Of a stretch of DNA of 7,629 nucleotides, positions 1 to 6,768 are shown piece by piece. The translations under genes were made by a program, and so were the position numbers. The notes under the pieces are model-generated. The model saw only the letters and a list, made by a program, of their open reading frames with translations. It ran no database searches and was not told the origin of the DNA. This DNA is from an uncultured Succinatimonas sp. (lineage in GTDB: Bacteria > Pseudomonadota > Gammaproteobacteria > Enterobacterales > Succinivibrionaceae), in NCBI GenBank assembly GCA_902465145.1, contig CABQMD010000039.1, positions 1 to 7,629 of the forward strand. Direction: 5' to 3'. The number at the start of each line of letters is the position of its first letter. Position 1 is the first letter of the stretch.

Positions 1-1
1 A

Positions 2-1570
2 GGACAGACACCGTCACAACTTACGGAAGATCTTGGCAACTACTATATCCATCACGGACGTTTTCTCAGCGGACAGTGCTTATGTCTGGTGCATTACGCC
101 AACGATGAAATCAAAGAGCTTGTAAACACTCTGCTTAAGGATTACCACCGTCTGCATGCTGCCATGGGTTTTTTTGACGATCAGTTATTCGGGATCTCCC
201 ACGGTTTTTTTGCTGCATCACATCATTCCCTTTTTTTAAAATCCGACGCACATCTTCCTGAGCACATGCGTAGCCTGCCGCTTTTCATAGTCGGCAGCGG
301 TCCTTCTTTGGACAATGACATAGCTTTTTTACGCGCTCATCAGGATCAGGCAGTGATCATGGCTTGCGGAACTGCATTGGACACACTCTATCATGCCGGG
401 ATCAAACCAGATTTTTACGCCTGTACCGAGCGTACTCCGGAAATAGCCCAGACGCTGGACGCCATTCCTGATCAAGATTTTATACATTCTCTTACTTTAA
501 TCGCAGGAGACGTGGTTCATCCCGATACTCAAAAACATTTCAAGCATACGGCTATCTTCGGAAAACCCGACGAAGCATTTTTTTGGCTTACGCAATCTCA
601 CGGTTTTTTAAAGAAAATACGTGTCGTAAACGTCATGAACCCTATTGTAGGCAACCTCGGAGTATCGGCTGCTTTAGGTCTTGGTTTTGATCATATTTAC
701 CTCTTTGGTCTTGATAACGGCAAACCTCTTGCTTGTAACAACATGCATTCACAATTTACAGCTACCTATAAAGAGCACGGGATCAAAGACAATGACGGCA
801 ATTACAATCTGAAAAAAGGGCTCATGCTTCCTGGAAATTTCGGCGGGAAAGTTGCCTCAAATTATATTTTTTCACTGGCAAACCGTCATATGGAACTAGT
901 AATAGGGTTATATAAAAAAAATAATCCGAATCTTCAGGTATACAACTGCTCAGGGGGAGCAAAAATTGAAGGAGCTAAAACGCAACACTCAGAAAAGCTC
1001 GCATTTGCTCACTGCCCTTGTGTCGATAAACAGGCGCTTATGGATTTTATCCATAAAAACATGAGTCTTGATTTGTCGCTCAATGAAGAAGACTGTAAAA
1101 CTTGGTGTTCGCCGCTGTTTTTTGAAAAAGCCTGCAACGAACTGTCACAACTTTGGAATGATTGTCCTGCATCAAGAGTAGAGTTTGTCAAACAGCTTGA
1201 AAAGTCTTCAGAACTTCTGTGGACACTATCATCAAACCTTCAAACCAGATTTGCTTCCTGTATGCTTGAAGGCACGGTACAAACCATCTTCATCATGGCA
1301 TTAAACGCACTCTATCATCTGGGCAACGAAGAGCAGGCTGTTTTGACTGCCTTTAAAACCGTCAAATGCTGTAAAAACTTTTTAAACGATGCCAAAAAGC
1401 TATTCAGGCTGTTACCAAATTATATTTTAGGGGAACATCGTGCTCTGCTGCACGGACGTCTCGGGTTTGATCACGACGACAGCAAAGCGCCTCCGCTTCC
1501 TCCTCAACGCCCCTTTTACCCGCGAACACCGCATGATCAATGTAAAGTGTTTAAACAACGCTATTCATGA
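2..1570 (+). CDS. Maf/DUF115 (MptE-like) motility-associated glycosyltransferase, 5' end missing
   Basis: Probable cytoplasmic transferase of the Maf family, which adds nonulosonate sugars such as pseudaminic or legionaminic acid to flagellin in several flagellated bacteria. The frame is open to the left edge, so the GTG at 89 is probably internal and 522 residues are visible. Numbering from base 2, an N-terminal segment ends in a GFFDDQLFG stretch (56-64), typical just before the Maf core. The core starts with the nucleotide-sugar motif VGSGPSLD (97-104), continues with NLGVSAALGLGFDHIYLFGLDNG-like strands (218-240) and closes with YNCSGGAKIEGA (314-325), a family hallmark. A helical C-terminal part follows, with about ten cysteines, then a proline-rich end. 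It is more AT-rich to the eye than its neighbours and has several seven-base T runs. No flagellar gene is visible beside it. The family call is firm; the sugar and acceptor are inferred. Confidence 0.85.
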   Translation, partial: GQTPSQLTEDLGNYYIHHGRFLSGQCLCLVHYANDEIKELVNTLLKDYHRLHAAMGFFDDQLFGISHGFFAASHHSLFLKSDAHLPEHMRSLPLFIVGSGPSLDNDIAFLRAHQDQAVIMACGTALDTLYHAGIKPDFYACTERTPEIAQTLDAIPDQDFIHSLTLIAGDVVHPDTQKHFKHTAIFGKPDEAFFWLTQSHGFLKKIRVVNVMNPIVGNLGVSAALGLGFDHIYLFGLDNGKPLACNNMHSQFTATYKEHGIKDNDGNYNLKKGLMLPGNFGGKVASNYIFSLANRHMELVIGLYKKNNPNLQVYNCSGGAKIEGAKTQHSEKLAFAHCPCVDKQALMDFIHKNMSLDLSLNEEDCKTWCSPLFFEKACNELSQLWNDCPASRVEFVKQLEKSSELLWTLSSNLQTRFASCMLEGTVQTIFIMALNALYHLGNEEQAVLTAFKTVKCCKNFLNDAKKLFRLLPNYILGEHRALLHGRLGFDHDDSKAPPLPPQRPFYPRTPHDQCKVFKQRYS

Positions 1571-2266
1571 TCACAAGGCTTTGGCAAAAGCTTCAAAAAG
1601 CAGATAAGAGCGCATGTCGTTACGAGAGAAAAACTCAGGGTGCCACTGCCCCCCGAGTTCAAACCCTCCGTTTTTAACCCTTGCCGCCTCCACTATACCG
1701 TCTTCTGAGACGGCTTCCGACTCAAGGCAGTGGGACAAAACTTTAATACCCTGATGATGATAACTGTTAACCTGAAGTTCTTCTTTTCCAAAAATGTTAA
1801 AAAGCATTCCGCCAGAACTAAGTTTCACCTCATGTACGGATCTGTCGTAAGGAGGTTTCATGCAATGACTGATCTTTGAATTTCTTTGCGACGGCAGATC
1901 CTGAAAAAGACTTCCGCCGGTAGCTACATTTAAAATTTGCAAGCCACGGCATATTCCCAAAAAAGGAAGTCCCTGCTTAATTGCTTTTTTCAAAAGATAA
2001 CTTTCCTGTGCATCGCGTTTTGGACAAACCTCGCCGCATGTACCAAGCCTTCTCTCACCGTATAGATCAGGTGACAGATCCTGTCCTCCGGTAAACAAAA
2101 GGCCGTCAACTTTCTCCAATACGGCATCAAGCACGCTGACGTCATCGCACAAAGGCAACATCACCGGTAAAACTCCAGTGCTGACAAGACCTTCTAAATA
2201 TCCAGGCAACATCCACAGGCTCTGTTTCTCATCATCCCAAAGCGGCAATACGCCAACGATTTTCAT
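1571..2266 (-). CDS. Class I glutamine-amidotransferase-like hydrolase, peptidase C26 / PuuD family
   Basis: Predicted cytoplasmic gamma-glutamyl hydrolase. PuuD, the best-known relative, splits gamma-glutamyl-GABA in putrescine breakdown. The 231 residues are close to the family length (E. coli PuuD about 254). Visible motifs in order are FTGGQDLSPDLYGE (58-71), the nucleophile elbow GICRGLQ with Cys106, VNSYHHQG (166-173), and GGQWHPEF with His209 and Glu211, completing a Cys-His-Glu triad. There is no fused synthase domain and no signal peptide. The ATG start at 2266 has a TGGAGT ribosome binding site (2273-2278) seven bases upstream. It follows der on the same strand after 126 bases and a probable terminator, so it is likely transcribed separately. 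Its stop abuts the stop of the convergent Maf-like gene. No other putrescine genes are visible, so the substrate remains open and no symbol is given. Confidence 0.88.
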   Translation of the reverse strand: MKIVGVLPLWDDEKQSLWMLPGYLEGLVSTGVLPVMLPLCDDVSVLDAVLEKVDGLLFTGGQDLSPDLYGERRLGTCGEVCPKRDAQESYLLKKAIKQGLPFLGICRGLQILNVATGGSLFQDLPSQRNSKISHCMKPPYDRSVHEVKLSSGGMLFNIFGKEELQVNSYHHQGIKVLSHCLESEAVSEDGIVEAARVKNGGFELGGQWHPEFFSRNDMRSYLLFEAFAKAL

Positions 2267-2354
2267 ACACTCACTCCAGATACTTAATCAGAAGGAAGTT
2301 TAAGCCAGAAAAGTTCTCTGACTGTATTTGCACCGTTTTTTTACTTTATGTCCT

Positions 2355-2392
2355 AAAAAAGCACGAAGTCCGGAAGATCTCCGGGCTTTGCA
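2355..2392 (-). terminator. Probable intrinsic terminator after der
   Basis: Just past the der stop, the minus strand can fold CCGGA (2380-2384) with TCCGG (2370-2374) around a five-base loop. The stem extends through a C-A mismatch, three AAG/CTT pairs, a two-base bulge and three GCA/TGC pairs. Six T (2360-2355) follow at once. The imperfect lower stem makes it weaker than the other two terminators here. It would separate der from the downstream hydrolase gene. The rest of this intergenic region (2267-2354) shows the hydrolase ribosome binding site but no promoter I can defend. Confidence 0.6.
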
Positions 2393-4147
2393 CTATTTAT
2401 TATTATCCTGTTTTTTATTTTTCAAAAGCTTGGGTTTGCTCTTTAACACCAATCCCTCCCCCTTGCGTTTGGCTTCTGCTACTGCCCGCTCCTGTTTGCG
2501 CGTAGCCTTGGCATCGGCCCTTGCCCACATACGCTCGTCTGCAGACTGCTTTTTATCAGCACGCATCTGCGACTGCGTTCTGCGTACCTGAGCAGGCTTT
2601 TGCTCAGCATAGGGATTTACACCGTCTTTAAACTCCACCAGAATAGGCGTTCCCATGATCTTAAGCGCATCGCGATAGCTGTTGACTATATAACGCTTAT
2701 AAGAGGCAGGAAGCTTGGAGGTCTTGTTGCCGTGAATAATGATGCGCGGAGGATTGTAGCCACCTGCATGAGCGTACTTCAATTTGATGCGACGGCCGCC
2801 TGCCACCGGAGGTTCGTGCTCTTCACAAGCTCTGCGCAGAATACGATTCAATTCAGATGAAGAATGACGTCTGGTTGCACAGGCATAGGCTTCATCTATG
2901 GATTCAAAAAGATTACCCACGCCGGTTCCGTGCAAAGCTGAAATAAAATGTACACGCGCAAAATCGACAAAACCAAGACGACTGTTGAGCTCTTCTTTGA
3001 TCTCATCTTTTACCGAAACGTCAAGCCCATCCCATTTGTTAACTGCAACTACCAAAGAGCGGCCTGAGTCAATAATGAAACTTAAAAGCGAAAGATCCTG
3101 ATCGGTAATATGAGAACGGGCATCTATAACCAATAAAGCCACATTGCAATCTTCAATGGCCTTTAACGTCTTAACTATGGAAAACTTCTCAATGGATTCG
3201 TGTACCTTGCGACGCTTGCGCACGCCGGCAGTATCGATAACGATGTATTTGTGATCGCCGCGCTCAAGCGGGATATAGATGGAATCGCGGGTAGTTCCGG
3301 GAAAATCGGCCACAATCACACGCTCTTCTCCGAGCAACCTGTTGGTAAGCGTGGATTTGCCTACATTCGGTTTACCCACGATGGCAAACTTAACCGGCAG
3401 ATCGGCAAAAGGCTGATCTTTTACTTCGCGATCCTCGTTACCGTCTGGTTCCTGAGCATGCAAACGCGCTCTGCTCTGCTCGCGAAATTCATGCCAGTCA
3501 AATCCGCCGCCCTGTGCATCCATGGGCACGTTATCCAAAAATTCGTAACCTTCTTCCCATTCGGATCTCGGTTTGGCAAAAGGAGATGCGTTTTCCTCTT
3601 CTTCTTTGCGTTGCATCGCAAGATCAGAATCCAAAGGACCGTCCTCGCGCAATACCGGAGCAAGCACTTCCTCAAGTAAAACCGTCACGCCGCGACCGTG
3701 AACTACGGCAGTCTGATATACCTCTCCCAATCCCAAAGCATAAAACTCTGCTCCGGCAGTTTCAGGATCCAGACCGTCAACTTTATTAGCCACCACCGCA
3801 CATTTTTTTCCAGAGCGTCTGATGTAATCGGCAACCTGATGATCTCCTGGCATGATCCCGGCTCGGGCATCAACCATGTAAAGAACCAGATCACACTCGT
3901 CAATAGCCTGCAAAGCCTGACTGGTCATGCGTTTGGTAAGTTCCTCCGGTTGATCGGTATTGTCCTCGGCTATACCGCCGGTGTCGATGAGTACGTACTC
4001 ACGTCCGTCAAACATCGCACGTCCGTACTTTCTGTCACGGGTAAGTCCCGGAAAATCCGCCACCAAGGCATCCCGAGTCTTGGTTAAACGGTTAAAAAGG
4101 GTGGATTTGCCTACATTCGGGCATCCGACCAGTGCTACTACTTTCAT
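2393..4147 (-). CDS. der: Ribosome biogenesis GTPase Der (EngA)
   Basis: Essential cytoplasmic GTPase that assists maturation of the 50S subunit. The 584 residues hold two tandem G domains and a KH-like C-terminal domain. G domain 1 shows GCPNVGKST (8-16), DFPGLTRDR (31-39), DTGG (55-58) and NKVD (121-124). G domain 2 shows GKPNVGKST (258-266), DFPGTTRDS (281-289), DTAG (305-308) and NKWD (370-373). The KH-like part contains [13 protein letters not shown] (455-467). E. coli Der has 490 residues; the excess lies in a long charged linker between the G domains (about 167-250) and a basic tail after NPY (511-584). Cys9 replaces the arginine usual in the first P-loop. I chose the ATG at 4147 over a TTG two codons upstream, because AGGA at 4154-4157 sits six bases before the ATG and directly against the TTG. 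It lies between two terminators with its own candidate promoter, so it is probably monocistronic. Confidence 0.97.
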   Translation of the reverse strand: MKVVALVGCPNVGKSTLFNRLTKTRDALVADFPGLTRDRKYGRAMFDGREYVLIDTGGIAEDNTDQPEELTKRMTSQALQAIDECDLVLYMVDARAGIMPGDHQVADYIRRSGKKCAVVANKVDGLDPETAGAEFYALGLGEVYQTAVVHGRGVTVLLEEVLAPVLREDGPLDSDLAMQRKEEEENASPFAKPRSEWEEGYEFLDNVPMDAQGGGFDWHEFREQSRARLHAQEPDGNEDREVKDQPFADLPVKFAIVGKPNVGKSTLTNRLLGEERVIVADFPGTTRDSIYIPLERGDHKYIVIDTAGVRKRRKVHESIEKFSIVKTLKAIEDCNVALLVIDARSHITDQDLSLLSFIIDSGRSLVVAVNKWDGLDVSVKDEIKEELNSRLGFVDFARVHFISALHGTGVGNLFESIDEAYACATRRHSSSELNRILRRACEEHEPPVAGGRRIKLKYAHAGGYNPPRIIIHGNKTSKLPASYKRYIVNSYRDALKIMGTPILVEFKDGVNPYAEQKPAQVRRTQSQMRADKKQSADERMWARADAKATRKQERAVAEAKRKGEGLVLKSKPKLLKNKKQDNNK

Positions 4148-4153
4148 AAACAA

Positions 4154-4157
4154 TCCT
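4154..4157 (-). promoter_or_regulatory. Ribosome binding site that fixes the der start
   Basis: On the minus strand this reads AGGA, six bases before the ATG at 4147. The alternative TTG at 4153 would leave no spacing at all, so the ATG is the better start. Confidence 0.6.
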
Positions 4158-4216
4158 GAGGAAACTTTAAAACGACGATGATGTGGAAATGCGCTTTAGA
4201 ACTTTCAAAGCGGGAA

Positions 4217-4243
4217 ATTTTAGCATATTTTAGCCTTTTTCAA
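4217..4243 (-). promoter_or_regulatory. Candidate sigma-70 promoter of der
   Basis: The minus strand has a -35-like TTGAAA (4243-4238), a 15-base spacer, and an extended -10 TGCTAAAAT (4225-4217). The short spacer is compensated by the TG extension. A second copy of GCTAAAAT lies ten bases upstream (ending at 4227). Transcription would start near 4210 and leave a leader of about 60 bases. It lies just downstream of the bamB terminator, where der needs a promoter of its own. Confidence 0.5.
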
Positions 4244-4252
4244 CTTGAAGTT
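4242..4252. repeat. Small palindrome overlapping the der -35 region
   Basis: AACTT-G-AAGTT is a perfect five-base inverted repeat around one central base. Its left two bases overlap the candidate -35 element of der. It could be an operator half-site pair or chance; five-base arms are too short to decide. Confidence 0.25.
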
Positions 4253-4291
4253 ACTGCTTTAACCTAAGGAACAGGCAGAGGATCAGCGGAC

Positions 4292-4320
4292 AAAAAAAGT
4301 CCCGCCTTTTAAACGGGACT
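4292..4320 (-). terminator. Intrinsic terminator after bamB
   Basis: On the minus strand AGTCCCG (4320-4314) pairs perfectly with CGGGACT (4304-4298) around a nine-base loop, followed by six T (4297-4292). It begins about 30 bases after the bamB stop. It is a textbook rho-independent terminator and isolates der from the genes upstream. Confidence 0.92.
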
Positions 4321-4349
4321 AAATTTAAGCAAAGAAACGCTAAGAAGCT

Positions 4350-5954
4350 TTAATACAGTCCGAAGCCTGAAGCTTTTTCAGAGGAATCCTCTGAACTAGG
4401 CTTTGAAACCGATTCAGTCTGCTGCTCTTGTTCTTGTTTGGATCCGTCAGCATCGCTGTCTGATTTTACTCCGGGCATCAAACCGAAGCCTGAAATTGCT
4501 TCACGGTGTTCCTTTTCAGCCTGTTCACGAGCTTTAAGGTAAGCTGCACGCTGACGTTCATATTCGGCCCTTTCACGTTGATAGCGGGCCATTTGTGCTG
4601 CAGCCTTGCGCTGGCGCTCTTCCATTTCGTTGACCATGCGCTGTGCAGCGGCACGACGTTCCATCAATTGCTCATGAGTGATCCCGCCTGCGCTGTAGCT
4701 GTCATATGCAGCCAAAGACACTCCGGCACTTCCTGAGGCCAACTCGCTTTCTTGCAAAGCAAGTTTGGCAGAAGCTGCCGACTGCTGATAACGCAAAAGC
4801 TCAAGCCTTCCGCCTGAAGTTTGCACCAGTACGCCCTGAGAGGTCACCACCGGAGCCGTATATACCGGCGTATCGTCGGTATCGTCCATAAAGGCGATAC
4901 GTCCGTCTGATAAGGCAATGAAATAAACATAACCTTCAAAATCGGCAACCACCGCGTAATTACCGTAAATTACCGGAGCGCTGACATTGCGGTTTAAAAG
5001 ACGGCTGTTTTCCCATATTTCATGTCCGTCGATACGGCTTATGCACCAAATGCGCCCGTTGTCACCTGTTATAACAAAGCAGTCGTCATCAAAAGCAATA
5101 TTGCGTGAACTGCGATAAGAAAGACGGTTTAACAAGCGCTTTTCTTTAAACGAATACCAGGCAAATCCAGAGTTATAGGCAGTTGAATAAAGATTTCCGT
5201 CCAAAAGCAAAGGTGATGAAGACACGTCGGCTACTCTGTCCAAATCATTGCTTCCTGTAGGATTGCCGATCATGAGACTATTGACCGTAGCACCGTTTTG
5301 CTGATCAACGATCATCACGCGTCCTGCTGAAGTACCCATGAGTATAAAATCGCCTGCTACCACAGGTCGTGCCTGAGAGCGCAATTTCAATCCGTTGGAT
5401 GTGGTTCCTGTCTGCCAGAGTTTTTTCCCGCTTAAAGTGTCGTAAGCGGTAAGTATGCCGCGAGAATTCAACACAAACAGTTTGGTTGCATCATCTGAAA
5501 ACGCAGGAGCAGTCAGGATCTCGGCACTTAAATAATCTTTCCACTCAAGCTTGCCGTTTTGAACATTCATGACATAGATCCAGCCGTTTTCAGTGCCGGC
5601 AGCCACATGACTGCCTCCGGCACTCACTCCGCCAGAAACTCTTGCCGAATCCTCATCGTCATTTTCGTCCTCATCCGACAGATCCGTAGTCCAACGACGT
5701 TCTCCTGATGCGAGATCATAAGCACTGACATCCCCAGAACGTGAAGCGGCAAAAACCAAATTTCCCTGCACCGCAGGTCCTAATTTTGAATATTTACCGT
5801 CGGTACCGCCGACGCCGTGCGACCAAATCTCCTGCACATCTATGCTGTTGCTTATCTCCAAAGTCTCGGCAGGCTCGGCCAAATCCTTGTTGCCAGAGCA
5901 ACCGTACAGCGCAAAAAACGCAGGAAGCAGCAACACCAAAGAGCGTTTTAACAT
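4350..5954 (-). CDS. bamB: Outer-membrane protein assembly lipoprotein BamB with long C-terminal coiled-coil extension
   Basis: Lipoprotein of the BAM complex that folds beta-barrel proteins into the outer membrane, anchored by lipid and exposed to the periplasm. The 534 residues start with a signal peptide ending in lipobox LYGC, so Cys19 is lipidated, and Ser20 at +2 fits outer-membrane sorting. A PQQ-like eight-blade propeller fills about 35-388; LKLR (189-192) and LDRVADV (238-244) match E. coli stretches implicated in BamA binding. E. coli BamB (392 residues) stops near there. Here about 145 more follow: an Ala/Ser/Gly linker, a strongly charged coiled coil (about 425-487), SGFGL (488-492), an acidic Ser/Gln/Glu stretch, and a terminal SGFGLY. 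An acidic run (94-102) enlarges an early blade. The ATG at 5954 is chosen over an in-frame ATG at 6017 because it begins the signal peptide and follows GGAG at seven bases. Confidence 0.95.
   Translation of the reverse strand: MLKRSLVLLLPAFFALYGCSGNKDLAEPAETLEISNSIDVQEIWSHGVGGTDGKYSKLGPAVQGNLVFAASRSGDVSAYDLASGERRWTTDLSDEDENDDEDSARVSGGVSAGGSHVAAGTENGWIYVMNVQNGKLEWKDYLSAEILTAPAFSDDATKLFVLNSRGILTAYDTLSGKKLWQTGTTSNGLKLRSQARPVVAGDFILMGTSAGRVMIVDQQNGATVNSLMIGNPTGSNDLDRVADVSSSPLLLDGNLYSTAYNSGFAWYSFKEKRLLNRLSYRSSRNIAFDDDCFVITGDNGRIWCISRIDGHEIWENSRLLNRNVSAPVIYGNYAVVADFEGYVYFIALSDGRIAFMDDTDDTPVYTAPVVTSQGVLVQTSGGRLELLRYQQSAASAKLALQESELASGSAGVSLAAYDSYSAGGITHEQLMERRAAAQRMVNEMEERQRKAAAQMARYQRERAEYERQRAAYLKAREQAEKEHREAISGFGLMPGVKSDSDADGSKQEQEQQTESVSKPSSEDSSEKASGFGLY
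4360..4494. repeat. Twelve-base direct repeat encoding SGFGL copies at the end of bamB
   Basis: CCGAAGCCTGAA occurs at 4360-4371 and again at 4483-4494. On the coding strand both copies read in frame as Ser-Gly-Phe-Gly (the first base of the TCC-like codon context differs outside the repeat). They flank the acidic stretch of the BamB tail, one copy at the very C-terminus. Confidence 0.7.
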
Positions 5955-5961
5955 GTTCTTA

Positions 5962-5965
5962 CTCC
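5962..5965 (-). promoter_or_regulatory. Ribosome binding site that fixes the bamB start
   Basis: GGAG on the minus strand, seven bases before the ATG at 5954. It supports the start that gives a clean lipoprotein signal peptide instead of the longer frame beginning at 6017, which would start inside the upstream terminator. Confidence 0.75.
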
Positions 5966-5982
5966 GCAAATTAAAACCGGAA

Positions 5983-6012
5983 TTTATTGCGTAAACCTTA
6001 TCACGTCGTAAA
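5983..6012 (-). promoter_or_regulatory. Weak candidate promoter of bamB
   Basis: Between the yfgM terminator and bamB the minus strand has TTTACG (6012-6007), an 18-base spacer, and AATAAA (5988-5983), each matching four of six sigma-70 consensus bases. Transcription would begin about 20 bases before the ATG. The position is right but the match is poor. Confidence 0.28.
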
Positions 6013-6015
6013 GGC

Positions 6016-6041
6016 AAAAAAAAGGCGGCTAATGCCGCCTT
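6016..6041 (-). terminator. Strong intrinsic terminator between yfgM and bamB
   Basis: On the minus strand AAGGCGGC (6041-6034) and GCCGCCTT (6029-6022) form a perfect eight-pair stem with loop ATTA, running straight into six further T (6021-6016). It starts six bases after the yfgM stop. It should end most hisS-yfgM transcripts before bamB. The opposite strand lacks an equally good T run. Confidence 0.93.
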
Positions 6042-6047
6042 CTTATT

Positions 6048-6755
6048 TTACTTTGCCAAAGAACCGTCAGTTTCGGCTCGCTGCAAGGAAAGATTATGCT
6101 CTCTTGCTTCTTCAAAAGCCGGACGATCACCTTCTTTGGCCACGTCATCAAGTTTCATGGCCAAAAGCGGATTTATTTGTACTTTTTTATCCTCGCAAAG
6201 TTTCAAAGCTTCACGATAAGCATCGCGCGCAGCATTACGATCACCTTTTGCCAGCAGTACGTCACCCTTTATTTCGGCTTTTTCAACGGCATAAGCATCA
6301 GAACTTATCCCGTCCAAAGTCCTGACGGCGTCATCATACTGCTTAAGCTGAGTCTGAATGCGGGCCTTACTCAAAGAAGCGGCGGGGATCACCAGTTTTC
6401 CTCCGTTCTTTACGGCAAAATCAACATGATTCAATGCCTGCTCAAACTGTTCATTAGAGCTCTCGTAGGCTGCCAAATCCAAAGCCAGCAAGGCTCCGTA
6501 AATATCCTGATGCTCTTTAAGATATGCCTCCGCATCCTTTTGAGTATCTTTAGGAGACACAGAAAGTTTGTACTGCATCTGATAAAGCGCATAGGCCTGC
6601 TGCTGAGACTTCTCAAGCGTATAAGCCTGATACTGTCTAAAGCCGATAAGACCGCCCAAGGCTATCACTATGCCTAAGGCAATGGGCTTCCAGTTCTCAT
6701 GCCACCATTTACGTACTACTTGCTCTCTCTCGTGATCGTCGGTTAAAACATCCAT
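6048..6755 (-). CDS. yfgM: YfgM family inner-membrane protein, SecYEG-associated periplasmic chaperone
   Basis: E. coli YfgM is a bitopic inner-membrane protein that works with PpiD at the SecYEG translocon and assists periplasmic folding. This protein has 235 residues (E. coli 206). A charged cytoplasmic start with RKWWHENWK (15-23) leads into a single membrane helix (about 24-39), ending in GFRQYQ like the E. coli GWRYWN. The rest is a periplasmic helical TPR-like domain with YGALLALDLA (86-95), LSKARIQTQLKQYDDAVRTLD (128-148) and LLAKGDRNAARDAY (167-180), which line up with E. coli by eye. The ATG at 6755 is preferred to one 18 codons upstream, which lies inside hisS; AGGTGG (6768-6763) sits seven bases before it and overlaps the hisS stop codon. 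Translation may therefore be coupled to hisS. A strong terminator follows at once. Confidence 0.94.
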   Translation of the reverse strand: MDVLTDDHEREQVVRKWWHENWKPIALGIVIALGGLIGFRQYQAYTLEKSQQQAYALYQMQYKLSVSPKDTQKDAEAYLKEHQDIYGALLALDLAAYESSNEQFEQALNHVDFAVKNGGKLVIPAASLSKARIQTQLKQYDDAVRTLDGISSDAYAVEKAEIKGDVLLAKGDRNAARDAYREALKLCEDKKVQINPLLAMKLDDVAKEGDRPAFEEAREHNLSLQRAETDGSLAK

Positions 6756-6762
6756 GTCTTTT

Positions 6763-6768
6763 CCACCT
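6763..6768 (-). promoter_or_regulatory. yfgM ribosome binding site overlapping the hisS stop codon
   Basis: AGGTGG on the minus strand begins with the last two bases of the hisS TAG stop and lies seven bases before the yfgM ATG. It decides the yfgM start and suggests translational coupling. Confidence 0.65.

Noticed and set aside
2279..2354. Promoter for the hydrolase gene
   Set aside because: Several AT-rich hexamers exist on the minus strand, but none pairs a fair -35 with a fair -10 at 16-18 bases.
2328..2591. 87-codon plus-strand frame starting in the der-hydrolase gap
   Set aside because: Most of it is antisense to the der 3' end, and it has no convincing ribosome binding site. The poly-T in the gap is better read as part of the non-coding region.
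3200..3679. 159-codon plus-strand open frame opposite der
   Set aside because: It lies antisense to the G domains and linker of Der, whose motifs are unmistakable. No independent coding sign was seen.
5955..6017. Upstream in-frame start for bamB at 6017
   Set aside because: It would put 21 residues before a perfect lipoprotein signal peptide and begin inside the yfgM terminator. The ATG at 5954 has the ribosome binding site.
6096..6677. 193-codon open frame on the plus strand opposite yfgM
   Set aside because: It is antisense to a recognisable YfgM with a good start, ribosome binding site and terminator. The encoded sequence resembles no family I know and looks like a shadow frame.
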